A stretch of DNA of 64,000 nucleotides, from positions 682,001-746,000 of the forward strand of contig CBDCTL010000022.1 in NCBI GenBank assembly GCA_965222015.1. Reading direction: 5' to 3'. Source of the DNA: JANQPX01 sp965222015. Its GTDB lineage: Bacteria; Pseudomonadota; Alphaproteobacteria; Geminicoccales; Geminicoccaceae. This document shows, piece by piece, positions 58,272-64,000 of the stretch. Positions within the stretch are counted from its first letter, which is position 1; the number at the start of each line of letters is the position of its first letter. Under the pieces are notes generated by a model that did not search any database, was not told the origin of the DNA, and saw only the letters and a program-made list of their open reading frames with translations. A program made the translations under genes and the position numbers.

Positions 58272-58281
58272 TACCTAGGTA
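58272..58281. promoter_or_regulatory. palindrome TACCTAGGTA, candidate FixJ site
   Basis: A perfect 10-bp palindrome 65 bases upstream of the pseudo-receiver start, in the 81-base gap after fixJ. It shares the CTACCTA core with the region upstream of fixK, so both promoters may be controlled by FixJ. Confidence 0.4.
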
Positions 58282-58288
58282 GAAACGC

Positions 58289-58906
58289 TTACGAAGCCGG
58301 ATCGACGCCGGCGTCGATGGCCATGCGCACGAGCTGGGCCAGGCTGTCAGCGGTCATTTTCTGCATGAGATGGGCGCGGTGGATTTCGACGGTCCGCGGG
58401 CTGATGCCGAGTTCGAGGCCGACCTCCTTGTTGGAACGGCCGGCCACGAGATGCCGCAGAACCTCCCGTTCGCGTGGCGTCAGGCTGTCGAGTTTCGAAG
58501 CGAGGGCCGGATCGACCTTCTTGCGCACCCTGGAAGGAGACTGGAGCACGGATCTGATGGCGGTGAGCAGGATTTGCGTGTCGAACGGCTTTTCGATGAA
58601 GTCGACCGCACCGAGCTTCATCGCCTTCACCGCCATCGGGACGTCGCCGTGACCGGTCATCACGATGACGGGCGTGACCGTCAACCTCTCCTCGCCGAGA
58701 CCGGCGAGCAAGGCCAGCCCGTCCGTGCCCGGCATGCGCACGTCGAGGAGGCAGCAGCCTGCGTTCGGGCCTTCGTCTCTGGCGAGAAAGGCGTCAGCCG
58801 ATGGAAAGCAGACGACCTCGAATCCCTCGGCGAGAAGCAGCGCCTCCAGCGAGTCGCGTATGGCGTCGTCATCGTCGATCACCTGGATCAGCGGGCGGTC
58901 AGCCAT
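58289..58906 (-). CDS. fixJ: response regulator FixJ
   Basis: Two-domain regulator (205 aa) activated by FixL phosphorylation under low oxygen. Receiver domain with acidic pocket IDDDDA (Asp11-Asp13), phospho-acceptor Asp55 in CCLLDVRMPG, MTGHGDVPMAVKAMKLGAVD and Lys in FIEKPFD; then a LuxR-type HTH LTPREREVLRHLVAGRSNKE, VGLELGISPRTVEIHRAHL. ATG 58906 overlaps the fixL stop by eight bases. The expected target is fixK. Confidence 0.93.
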   Translation of the reverse strand: MADRPLIQVIDDDDAIRDSLEALLLAEGFEVVCFPSADAFLARDEGPNAGCCLLDVRMPGTDGLALLAGLGEERLTVTPVIVMTGHGDVPMAVKAMKLGAVDFIEKPFDTQILLTAIRSVLQSPSRVRKKVDPALASKLDSLTPREREVLRHLVAGRSNKEVGLELGISPRTVEIHRAHLMQKMTADSLAQLVRMAIDAGVDPAS

Positions 58907-60074
58907 GTCCGTCGGTTTCCAGGCTCGATGGCAAGGCGACATGAAAGACGGTTCCGCCATCGGACGGTGATGTCGCCCAGAGACGGCCGCCATGGGCGTC
59001 GACGATGGTCTTGCAGATGGAAAGCCCGATGCCGATGCCGCTCGCCTTGGTCGTGACGAAGGGCTGGAACAAACGCTCCGCCACGTCTTTCGAGAGCCCC
59101 GGACCGGTATCGGCGACGTCGATCTGCACGGCCCCGTCCTCGTGGAGGCCGGTGCGGACGGTGAGCGCACGCCGTTCGGCATCGCCGAGCGCGTCCACGG
59201 CGTTGCGCACCAGGTTCATGATCACCTGCTGCAGCTGGATCCGATCGACCATGACGTCGGGCAGATCCGGCGAGAGTTCGAACGCCGTCTCGATCCCGTC
59301 CCGGCTCGTGCCGATCGCCGCGAGTTCGGCAGCTTCCCGGACAAGGGGATTGATCTGTGCCGACGTCCGTTCGGTCTCGCCCTTGGTGATGAGCTTTCGC
59401 AGACGCTGAATGATCTCCCCGGCCCGTCGCGCCTGATCGGACGCCTTCTGCATCAGGGCGAGCTCCTGCTCCGGCCCGTCATCGCCGGCACGCTCCATCA
59501 TGCGACGGCAGGCTTCGAGATAGTTGATGATGGCGGTAAGCGGCTGGTTGAGCTCGTGCGCGAGCGCCGACGCCATCTCCCCCAGCTCGGAAAGCCTGGA
59601 GACGTGCAAAAGCTCGCTCCTGAGCTCGTTCAAGCTCTGCTCGGCGGCCTGCCGCGCGGAAACATCCCGGATGAACCCGGCGAACCTTCGGCCGTCCGGG
59701 AGCCTGACCTCGCCAACGGCGAGTTCGATGGGGAAAACCTCACCGTTCTTCTTCATCGCGAGCACCTGACGGCCGATGCCGATGATCCGCTTCTCCCCCG
59801 TCTTCAGATAACGTGCGACATAGCCGTCATGCGCTTCACGATAAGGTGACGGCATCAGGCAGTCGACGTTCCGGCCGATGACCTCGACGGCGCGATAGCC
59901 GAAGATCCTCTCGGCCGCAGGGTTGAAGGAGCGCATCCGACCGCCTTCGTCGATGGTGATCAGTCCGTCCGGCGACGTCTCGATGATCGCATGTAGCAGC
60001 GCATCGCGCTCGCCAGGCGCCGTGTCATCCGGCGCCGACCCTCCACCCTTCTCGACTGCGATGTCCTCTGTCAT
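58899..60074 (-). CDS. fixL: haem-based oxygen sensor histidine kinase FixL
   Basis: Soluble sensor kinase (391 aa) with no membrane helix. A single haem-PAS domain (residues ~24-140) keeps the functional set of Bradyrhizobium FixL: haem ligand His82 in PYREAHDGYVARYL, Arg88 and Arg102, at the spacing of His200, Arg206 and Arg220. The DHp box is ALAHELNQPLTAIINYLEAC (His173) and the catalytic domain shows NLVRNAVDALG (N box), DTGPGLS and GIGIGLSICKTIV. Oxygen binding to haem would shut the kinase off. Operon order fixL-fixJ with overlap. Confidence 0.95.
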   Translation of the reverse strand: MTEDIAVEKGGGSAPDDTAPGERDALLHAIIETSPDGLITIDEGGRMRSFNPAAERIFGYRAVEVIGRNVDCLMPSPYREAHDGYVARYLKTGEKRIIGIGRQVLAMKKNGEVFPIELAVGEVRLPDGRRFAGFIRDVSARQAAEQSLNELRSELLHVSRLSELGEMASALAHELNQPLTAIINYLEACRRMMERAGDDGPEQELALMQKASDQARRAGEIIQRLRKLITKGETERTSAQINPLVREAAELAAIGTSRDGIETAFELSPDLPDVMVDRIQLQQVIMNLVRNAVDALGDAERRALTVRTGLHEDGAVQIDVADTGPGLSKDVAERLFQPFVTTKASGIGIGLSICKTIVDAHGGRLWATSPSDGGTVFHVALPSSLETDGHG

Positions 60075-60449
60075 GACGTCATGCCGAATTGAAGATAGGA
60101 TACAGGCCCTCGCCGCCGGGCGGGCCGGATCGCGTCTTTCGCACTGTTGGACTGGAGCGAAGACGGCCTGTCAAGCGCTCAGCTCCTCGCCATCGTCGAT
60201 CAGACGACGGTGCCCGCGGCGACGGGCAGGAAGCGACCGAGGCCGGAACGGAAGAAGGCGGCGGAGGTGGGGGGCGTCATACCTCTCGAACGCGGCCGAG
60301 TCGCATGGTTCCATATCAGTGATGATCGTGCGGGGCGTTGAAACGTGGACGACGGCGGCTTAAGCATGACACGTTCGGTGTGATCAATCGATGAATGCCG
60401 GGGAGGTCAAGGCGATGGACAGGCAGGCGGCGAAGGCTCGCGACGCATC
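60075..60449. other. intergenic region between divergent fixL and cbpA
   Basis: 375 bases. Short frames exist on the + strand (for example 60147-60341) but lack a ribosome-binding site and any recognisable sequence, so no gene is called. Near 60374 the half-site GTGATCAA resembles one arm of an FNR box without a matching second arm. Promoters for fixLJ and cbpA-cbpM are expected here. Confidence 0.4.
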
Positions 60450-61379
60450 ATGAGCGACGACCTTTACGAAACGCTCGGTGTCGGCAAGGAGGCGAGCCAG
60501 GACGAGATCAAACGCCGCTACCGAAAGCTCGCCAAGGAACTTCATCCCGATCTCAATCCCGACAAGCCCGATGTCGCCGAGCGGTTCAGCGACGTCACCG
60601 CGGCCTACGACATCCTGTCCGATCCGGAAAAGCGCGGGCGATATGACCGGGGCGAGATCGACGCCAAGGGCCACGAGCGCCCGCAGCAGGGCTACTATCG
60701 GGACTTCGCGAACGGCCCGGACGGCGCGAAATACCATCGCCAGGAAGGCTTTCCCGACGACGAAGCCCTGCACGATTTCTTCGCCGATCTCTTCGAGCAG
60801 CAGGAAGGCGGCCGCCGCAGTTTTCGCATGCGCGCCCGCGGGGCGGACGTCGCCTACAGCCTCCCGATCGACTTCCTCGAAGCGGCGAAAGGGGGGAAAA
60901 AGCGCGTGACCATGGCGGACGGCCGCAGCCTCGACATCCAGATTCCGGCCGGCGCCCGCAATGGTCAGACGCTTCGGCTGAAGGGACAGGGGCGTCCGGG
61001 CTATGAAGGCGGCGAGCCCGGCGATGCCTTCGTCGAGCTGCATGTCAGGCCTCACAATCTGTTCGAGCGCAAGGACGACGACATTCACCTGCAGCTGCCG
61101 GTGACCCCGGCGGAGGCCATGCTCGGCGCCAAGGTCGCGGTGCCGACCATCGACGGCAAGGTGACCATGACCGTGCCCAGGGGCTCGAACGCCGGATCGA
61201 CTCTTCGGCTGCGCGGCAAGGGCATCGCTGGCCGGCGCGCGGGCGAGCGCGGCGATCAATATGTGCATCTGAAGATCGTGTTGCCGAAGGCGGCGGACCC
61301 GGCCCTGGAGGACTTGCTCCGCCGCTGGCAGGAGGATCATCCCTATGATCCCAGAGACGGATGGGGAGGCGGCGCATGA
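60450..61379 (+). CDS. cbpA: DnaJ-class co-chaperone CbpA
   Basis: J-domain co-chaperone of DnaK (309 aa). The J domain has HPD at residues 32-34 (LAKELHPDLNPDKPD); no zinc-finger repeats are present, and two C-terminal substrate-binding beta domains follow (DGRSLDIQIPAGARNGQTLR; VPTIDGKVTMTVPRGSNAGS). This is the CbpA architecture. The cbpM modulator gene overlaps its stop (ATGA). Confidence 0.93.
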   Translation: MSDDLYETLGVGKEASQDEIKRRYRKLAKELHPDLNPDKPDVAERFSDVTAAYDILSDPEKRGRYDRGEIDAKGHERPQQGYYRDFANGPDGAKYHRQEGFPDDEALHDFFADLFEQQEGGRRSFRMRARGADVAYSLPIDFLEAAKGGKKRVTMADGRSLDIQIPAGARNGQTLRLKGQGRPGYEGGEPGDAFVELHVRPHNLFERKDDDIHLQLPVTPAEAMLGAKVAVPTIDGKVTMTVPRGSNAGSTLRLRGKGIAGRRAGERGDQYVHLKIVLPKAADPALEDLLRRWQEDHPYDPRDGWGGGA

Positions 61380-61726
61380 AGACGCTCACCGAGGTGGTGG
61401 TCGCCGTCGGGCGGATCGAGCGGATCGAGCTCCAGCGCTGGGTCGAACTCGGCTGGATCACGCCCGCCCGGTCCGCCGAGCGGGAAGCCGATCTCCTGTT
61501 CTCCGACGTCGACGAGGCGCGGGTCCGCATGATCTGCGACCTTCGTCGCGACCTTTCGGTCGACGAGGAGGGTGTCGCCCTGGTGCTGTCCCTGCTGGAT
61601 CAGGTCTATGCGCTTCGCCATCAGGTAAACGCACTCACCGACGCCGTCCGCCAGCAGCCCGCCGACGTTCGCGAAGCCATTCTCGAACGGCTGAGGACGC
61701 CCCCGTCTCGCAATGATCGCCGCTGA
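61376..61726 (+). CDS. cbpM: chaperone modulator CbpM
   Basis: Small MerR-fold protein (116 aa) that inhibits CbpA. The sequence LQRWVELGWITPARS, then DVDEARVRMICDLRRDLSVD, matches the CbpM/MerR-like pattern, with a C-terminal coiled coil (LLDQVYALRHQVNALTDAV). ATG 61376 overlaps the cbpA stop, with GGGGAGG upstream, giving fixed stoichiometry. Confidence 0.92.
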   Translation: MKTLTEVVVAVGRIERIELQRWVELGWITPARSAEREADLLFSDVDEARVRMICDLRRDLSVDEEGVALVLSLLDQVYALRHQVNALTDAVRQQPADVREAILERLRTPPSRNDRR

Positions 61727-61755
61727 TCTCGAAATCTGATCAAAGGAATGAAACC

Positions 61756-62610
61756 ATGGCGCGCCTCGGCCTCCACTCCCTCGCCTTCACGCCGCTCTGG
61801 CGGCCGGAGGACGCGGACGCGCTGCTTCCGCCTCTGACCACCCAAGGCGTCCGCGCGATCGAACTGCCGCTGCTCGATCCCGACGCCTTCGATTCCGACG
61901 GCACCAGGCGTGCGGCCGAGCGTCACCACGTCGACGTCGTCTGCTCCCTCGGCCTGCCGGCGAACCTGGACGTGACCGGGAGAACCGAGGAGGCGGCGTC
62001 CTTCCTCGACACCGCCCTCGAAGCCGCGAGAAAGGCGGGCTCGGACAGCCTTTCCGGCGTCACCTACGGCACCATCGGCAAGGTCTCGGGCGCGCCGCCG
62101 CGACAGGAGGAACTGGACGCGATCTGCCGCATGGTCGAGCGTGTCGCCGGTACGGCCAGAAGACTGAACATGCGGCTCGGCCTCGAGCCCTGCAACCGCT
62201 ACGAAACCCATCTCCTGAACACCGCCCGCCAGACCGCCGGGGTCATCGAGCGGGTCGGCGCGGACAATGTCTTCATCCACCTCGACACCTATCACATGAA
62301 CATCGAGGAGATGAGCATGGCCGAAGGCTTCGCCGACGCCGGCGCGCATCTCGGCTATGTCCATCTCTCGGAATCGAACCGCGGCGTGCCGGGCCGCGGC
62401 ACCATTGGCTGGACTGACGTCTTCACAGGGATGAAGGCGATCGGCTTCGAAGGCGTCTTGACCCTCGAAAGCTTCGTCCACCTGGCCCCTGAAATCGCGC
62501 GCGGCCTCGCCATCTGGCGCCCGGTCGCCCGGAACCCCGCAGACGTCGTCGACAAGGGGCTGCCTTTTCTCGTCGAGGCCGCCGCCGCTGCCGGCATCAC
62601 CTTCACGTAG
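61756..62610 (+). CDS. sugar phosphate isomerase/epimerase family, ketose 3-epimerase-like
   Basis: Xylose-isomerase-like TIM barrel (284 aa). Metal-site residues are recognisable: Glu in LGLEPCNRYE, Asp-His in FIHLDTYHMNIEE, His in YVHLSESNRG and the C-terminal Glu in GVLTLESF. EPCNRYETHLLNT and LDTYHMNIEE are characteristic of D-psicose/D-tagatose/L-ribulose 3-epimerases. It is separated from the convergent LacI regulator by 12 bases, which suggests but does not prove a common sugar pathway. Confidence 0.88.
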   Translation: MARLGLHSLAFTPLWRPEDADALLPPLTTQGVRAIELPLLDPDAFDSDGTRRAAERHHVDVVCSLGLPANLDVTGRTEEAASFLDTALEAARKAGSDSLSGVTYGTIGKVSGAPPRQEELDAICRMVERVAGTARRLNMRLGLEPCNRYETHLLNTARQTAGVIERVGADNVFIHLDTYHMNIEEMSMAEGFADAGAHLGYVHLSESNRGVPGRGTIGWTDVFTGMKAIGFEGVLTLESFVHLAPEIARGLAIWRPVARNPADVVDKGLPFLVEAAAAAGITFT

Positions 62611-62622
62611 CTCGGAGGGCTC

Positions 62623-63651
62623 TCAGAGATTTTCCGGCGTGTGGATCTCGAACGGCAGCTGCACGGTCTGGGCGATCGCGCCGTCGCCCGCTGACGTCGC
62701 GCGGATCATGGCCGCGATAGTTTCATCTGCAAGTCTCCGGAGCGGATGCGAGATCACCAGCGTCAGCGTGCCGTCCATCAGGGCCGCTTTGGTGACGTCC
62801 ATCAGCTCGTAGCCTATGGCGACCATCTCGCCTGCGCGACCGCTGTCCCGGAGGGCCGCAAGAGCGCCGGTGATGCCGCCGCCGGAAATGAAGAGACCCT
62901 GGAGATCCGGGTGCTCTTTGATCAGCTTTTCGGTCATCTCCCGCGCGATCGCCGCGGACTCGAAGGTGGAATGCGGCTCCAGCAGGACGAAGCCGCCGCC
63001 GAACTCGCGGAAATAGGAGCGAAAGCCGCTTTCGTTCATCTCCTGGCAGCGATAGCGGTGATTGCCGACGAGAATCCCGATCTTGCCGGGCGTCCTGCAC
63101 ATGTGGTCGAAGGCCCAGGCCGCGGTGCGCCCGACCTTCCAGTTGTCCAGGCCGATGAAGCCGACATTGCCGCGCGCGGACAGCGGCGAGATCAGGCTGA
63201 AGACGGGGACGCCTTCGCCGAGCAGTCCGTCGATCGCCTCGGTGACCAGCGGATGCTCGGCAGTCACGATCGCGAGGCCGTCGGCGCCGGCGCCGAGTTT
63301 CGCCATGCGCGCGGCGACATGGTCGGGCGACAGATCATCGAGGAAGGAGAGGGTCAGGCTGACCTCGGCATCGGCGACCTCGGCGGCGGCCCGTTCCAGG
63401 GCGCCCGCGAGCGCCTGATAGAAGCGGCGCTGGCTTTGAAGGAGGATGACCGCAAAACGAAAGCGCCGCTGCTTTGCGTTCATGCGCTGTTGAATCGCGC
63501 CGAGCCCGTAGAAGCCGATGTCTTCGGCGGCGTTCAGCACGCGCTGCACCGTGGCGTCGCGGACCCTGCCGTGACCGCCGATGACCCGGTTGATGGTGGA
63601 AATGGAAACACCCGCGGCCTCGGCAAGATCCTTGATCGTCGGGCGTCCCAT
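62623..63651 (-). CDS. LacI-family transcriptional regulator
   Basis: Sugar-responsive repressor (342 aa). The N-terminal HTH is TIKDLAEAAGVSISTINRVI, with a hinge helix VQRVLNAAEDIGF, followed by a periplasmic-binding-protein-like ligand domain (VILLQSQRRFYQALAGALER; LFISGGGITGALAALRDSG). ATG 63651 is preferred over an in-frame TTG at 63660. It is divergent from the desaturase-family gene; the 170-base gap carries inverted repeats that may be its operators. The effector is unknown, possibly a ketose or polyol given the neighbouring epimerase. Confidence 0.92.
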   Translation of the reverse strand: MGRPTIKDLAEAAGVSISTINRVIGGHGRVRDATVQRVLNAAEDIGFYGLGAIQQRMNAKQRRFRFAVILLQSQRRFYQALAGALERAAAEVADAEVSLTLSFLDDLSPDHVAARMAKLGAGADGLAIVTAEHPLVTEAIDGLLGEGVPVFSLISPLSARGNVGFIGLDNWKVGRTAAWAFDHMCRTPGKIGILVGNHRYRCQEMNESGFRSYFREFGGGFVLLEPHSTFESAAIAREMTEKLIKEHPDLQGLFISGGGITGALAALRDSGRAGEMVAIGYELMDVTKAALMDGTLTLVISHPLRRLADETIAAMIRATSAGDGAIAQTVQLPFEIHTPENL

Positions 63652-63696
63652 CAACTGCAACTCGTCTCATTATGTATCATTTTGCCCTACTTCTCG

Positions 63697-63712
63697 TGAA
63701 ACATTTTGAAAC
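63697..63712. repeat. two TGAAAC direct repeats one helical turn apart
   Basis: TGAAAC at 63697-63702 and 63707-63712, 10 bases apart start to start, 46 bases upstream of the LacI-family gene start. Such spacing can mark a regulator site; there is no other support. Confidence 0.3.
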
Positions 63713-63739
63713 GAAATGGAGACAAATGAAAGAATGCAG

Positions 63740-63760
63740 CTTGATCCCGATCGGATCAAG
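63740..63760. promoter_or_regulatory. inverted repeat, candidate operator
   Basis: CTTGATCC (63740-63747) and GGATCAAG (63753-63760) are perfect inverse complements with a 5-base spacer, in the divergent region between the LacI-family gene and the desaturase-family gene. The arms contain TTGAT/ATCAA but with the wrong spacing for an FNR box. A dimeric regulator site is plausible. Confidence 0.5.
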
Positions 63761-63790
63761 CCTGTTATCTTCGACACAAGATCAAGGGCC

Positions 63791-63808
63791 GTTCGATCGA
63801 TGTCGAAC
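63791..63808. promoter_or_regulatory. second inverted repeat, close to the start of the last gene
   Basis: GTTCGA (63791-63796) and TCGAAC (63803-63808) with a 6-base spacer, ending 14 bases before ATG 63823. It could block transcription or translation initiation when bound or folded. Unverified. Confidence 0.35.
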
Positions 63809-63822
63809 CGAGGGAGGCCGGC

Positions 63823-64000
63823 ATGGACGATACCGTCTACGGAACACGCGACAAGCGCGGCGACTGGAAGCCGAACCAGCCGGCGGAGATCGCGCCCTTC
63901 TGGCGACGCCCGCTCGACCTGAAGGGAATCGGCCATTGGTTCGTCGAGTATCTCTGGCCGTGGAACGCCTTTCACATGGCGACCGCCCTGCTCTATTGGG
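63823..64000 (+). CDS. probable sterol desaturase/fatty acid hydroxylase family protein (partial)
   Basis: Only the first 59 residues are in the window. The opening MDDTVYGTRDKRGDWKPNQP closely follows the N-terminal pattern I recognise from alphaproteobacterial sterol desaturase-family proteins, and a hydrophobic segment begins at WFVEYLWPWNAFHMATALLY, as expected for the first membrane helix. GAGGGAGG precedes the ATG. The His-rich di-iron motifs that would confirm it lie beyond the right edge. Confidence 0.6.
   Translation, partial: MDDTVYGTRDKRGDWKPNQPAEIAPFWRRPLDLKGIGHWFVEYLWPWNAFHMATALLYW

Noticed and set aside
60147..60341. 64-aa + strand frame in the fixL-cbpA gap
   Set aside because: No ribosome-binding site, no conserved-looking sequence; most likely non-coding.
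60374..60381. FNR box upstream of cbpA
   Set aside because: Only one half-site (GATCAA) is present; the other arm does not match, so it was not called.
1..64000. tRNA, rRNA, insertion sequence, prophage or CRISPR elements
   Set aside because: None recognised on reading both strands; short tRNAs could be missed without a covariance-model scan (tRNAscan-SE would decide).

Overview
The window is 64 kb of GC-rich, densely coding chromosomal DNA. Gene content points to an alphaproteobacterium, most likely Hyphomicrobiales (Rhizobiales) or a close relative: a soluble haem-PAS FixL with FixJ and FixK, a full ccoNOQP-ccoGHIS set, a class II DAHP synthase beside glutathione reductase, RibBA with a degenerate C-terminal half, and TRAP-type binding proteins. 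No rRNA, tRNA, CRISPR array, transposase or phage gene was recognised. Species is not assigned.

Layout. 0-8.8 kb: inositol-dehydrogenase-like gene (cut by the left edge), fluoride channel, TRAP binding protein, an unknown exported protein, a secreted two-haem protein, a carnitine-degradation pair (BKACE plus L-carnitine dehydrogenase), an alkyltransferase and a FAH-family hydrolase. 9-13 kb: a two-gene URC-type uracil-catabolism unit and succinate-semialdehyde dehydrogenase. 13.4-21.6 kb: the most unusual part. It has a tiny Tyr/Asn/Gly-rich exported protein with a Sec signal followed by a double-glycine-type leader, a C39 peptidase, an outer-membrane-barrel-like protein and a CsgD-like LuxR regulator; then an overlapping operon of radical SAM enzyme, Fe(II)/2-oxoglutarate dioxygenase and HlyC-type lysine acyltransferase, with an ABC exporter upstream on the same strand. 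21.8-30 kb: housekeeping genes (carbonic anhydrase, pyrophosphatase, gor, DAHP synthase, ribB, B3/B4-domain protein, NAPRTase, MscL). 30-32.4 kb: helix-hairpin-helix, BON and low-complexity proteins. 32.6-44.8 kb: a DMGDH-like oxidoreductase, a more AT-rich pair (pentapeptide-repeat membrane protein, TAXI binding protein), pgi, polyol and acyl-CoA enzymes, rpe and a tandem universal stress protein.

44.8-60.1 kb is a low-oxygen respiration island. Two perfect FNR/FixK boxes lie between the stress protein and a small cytochrome c operon, a third precedes a dihydroorotate-dehydrogenase-like gene, and a fourth precedes ccoN. The cbb3 oxidase structural genes are followed by assembly genes ccoGHIS, then the convergent regulatory genes fixK, a pseudo-receiver (FixT-like), fixJ and fixL. 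The expected logic is FixL senses O2, FixJ activates fixK, FixK activates promoters bearing TTGAT-N4-ATCAA, and the pseudo-receiver may be a brake. 60.4-64 kb: cbpA-cbpM, a sugar epimerase, a LacI regulator and the start of a probable sterol-desaturase-family gene cut by the right edge.

Functions are inferred from recognisable motifs and family knowledge only; no database search was run.
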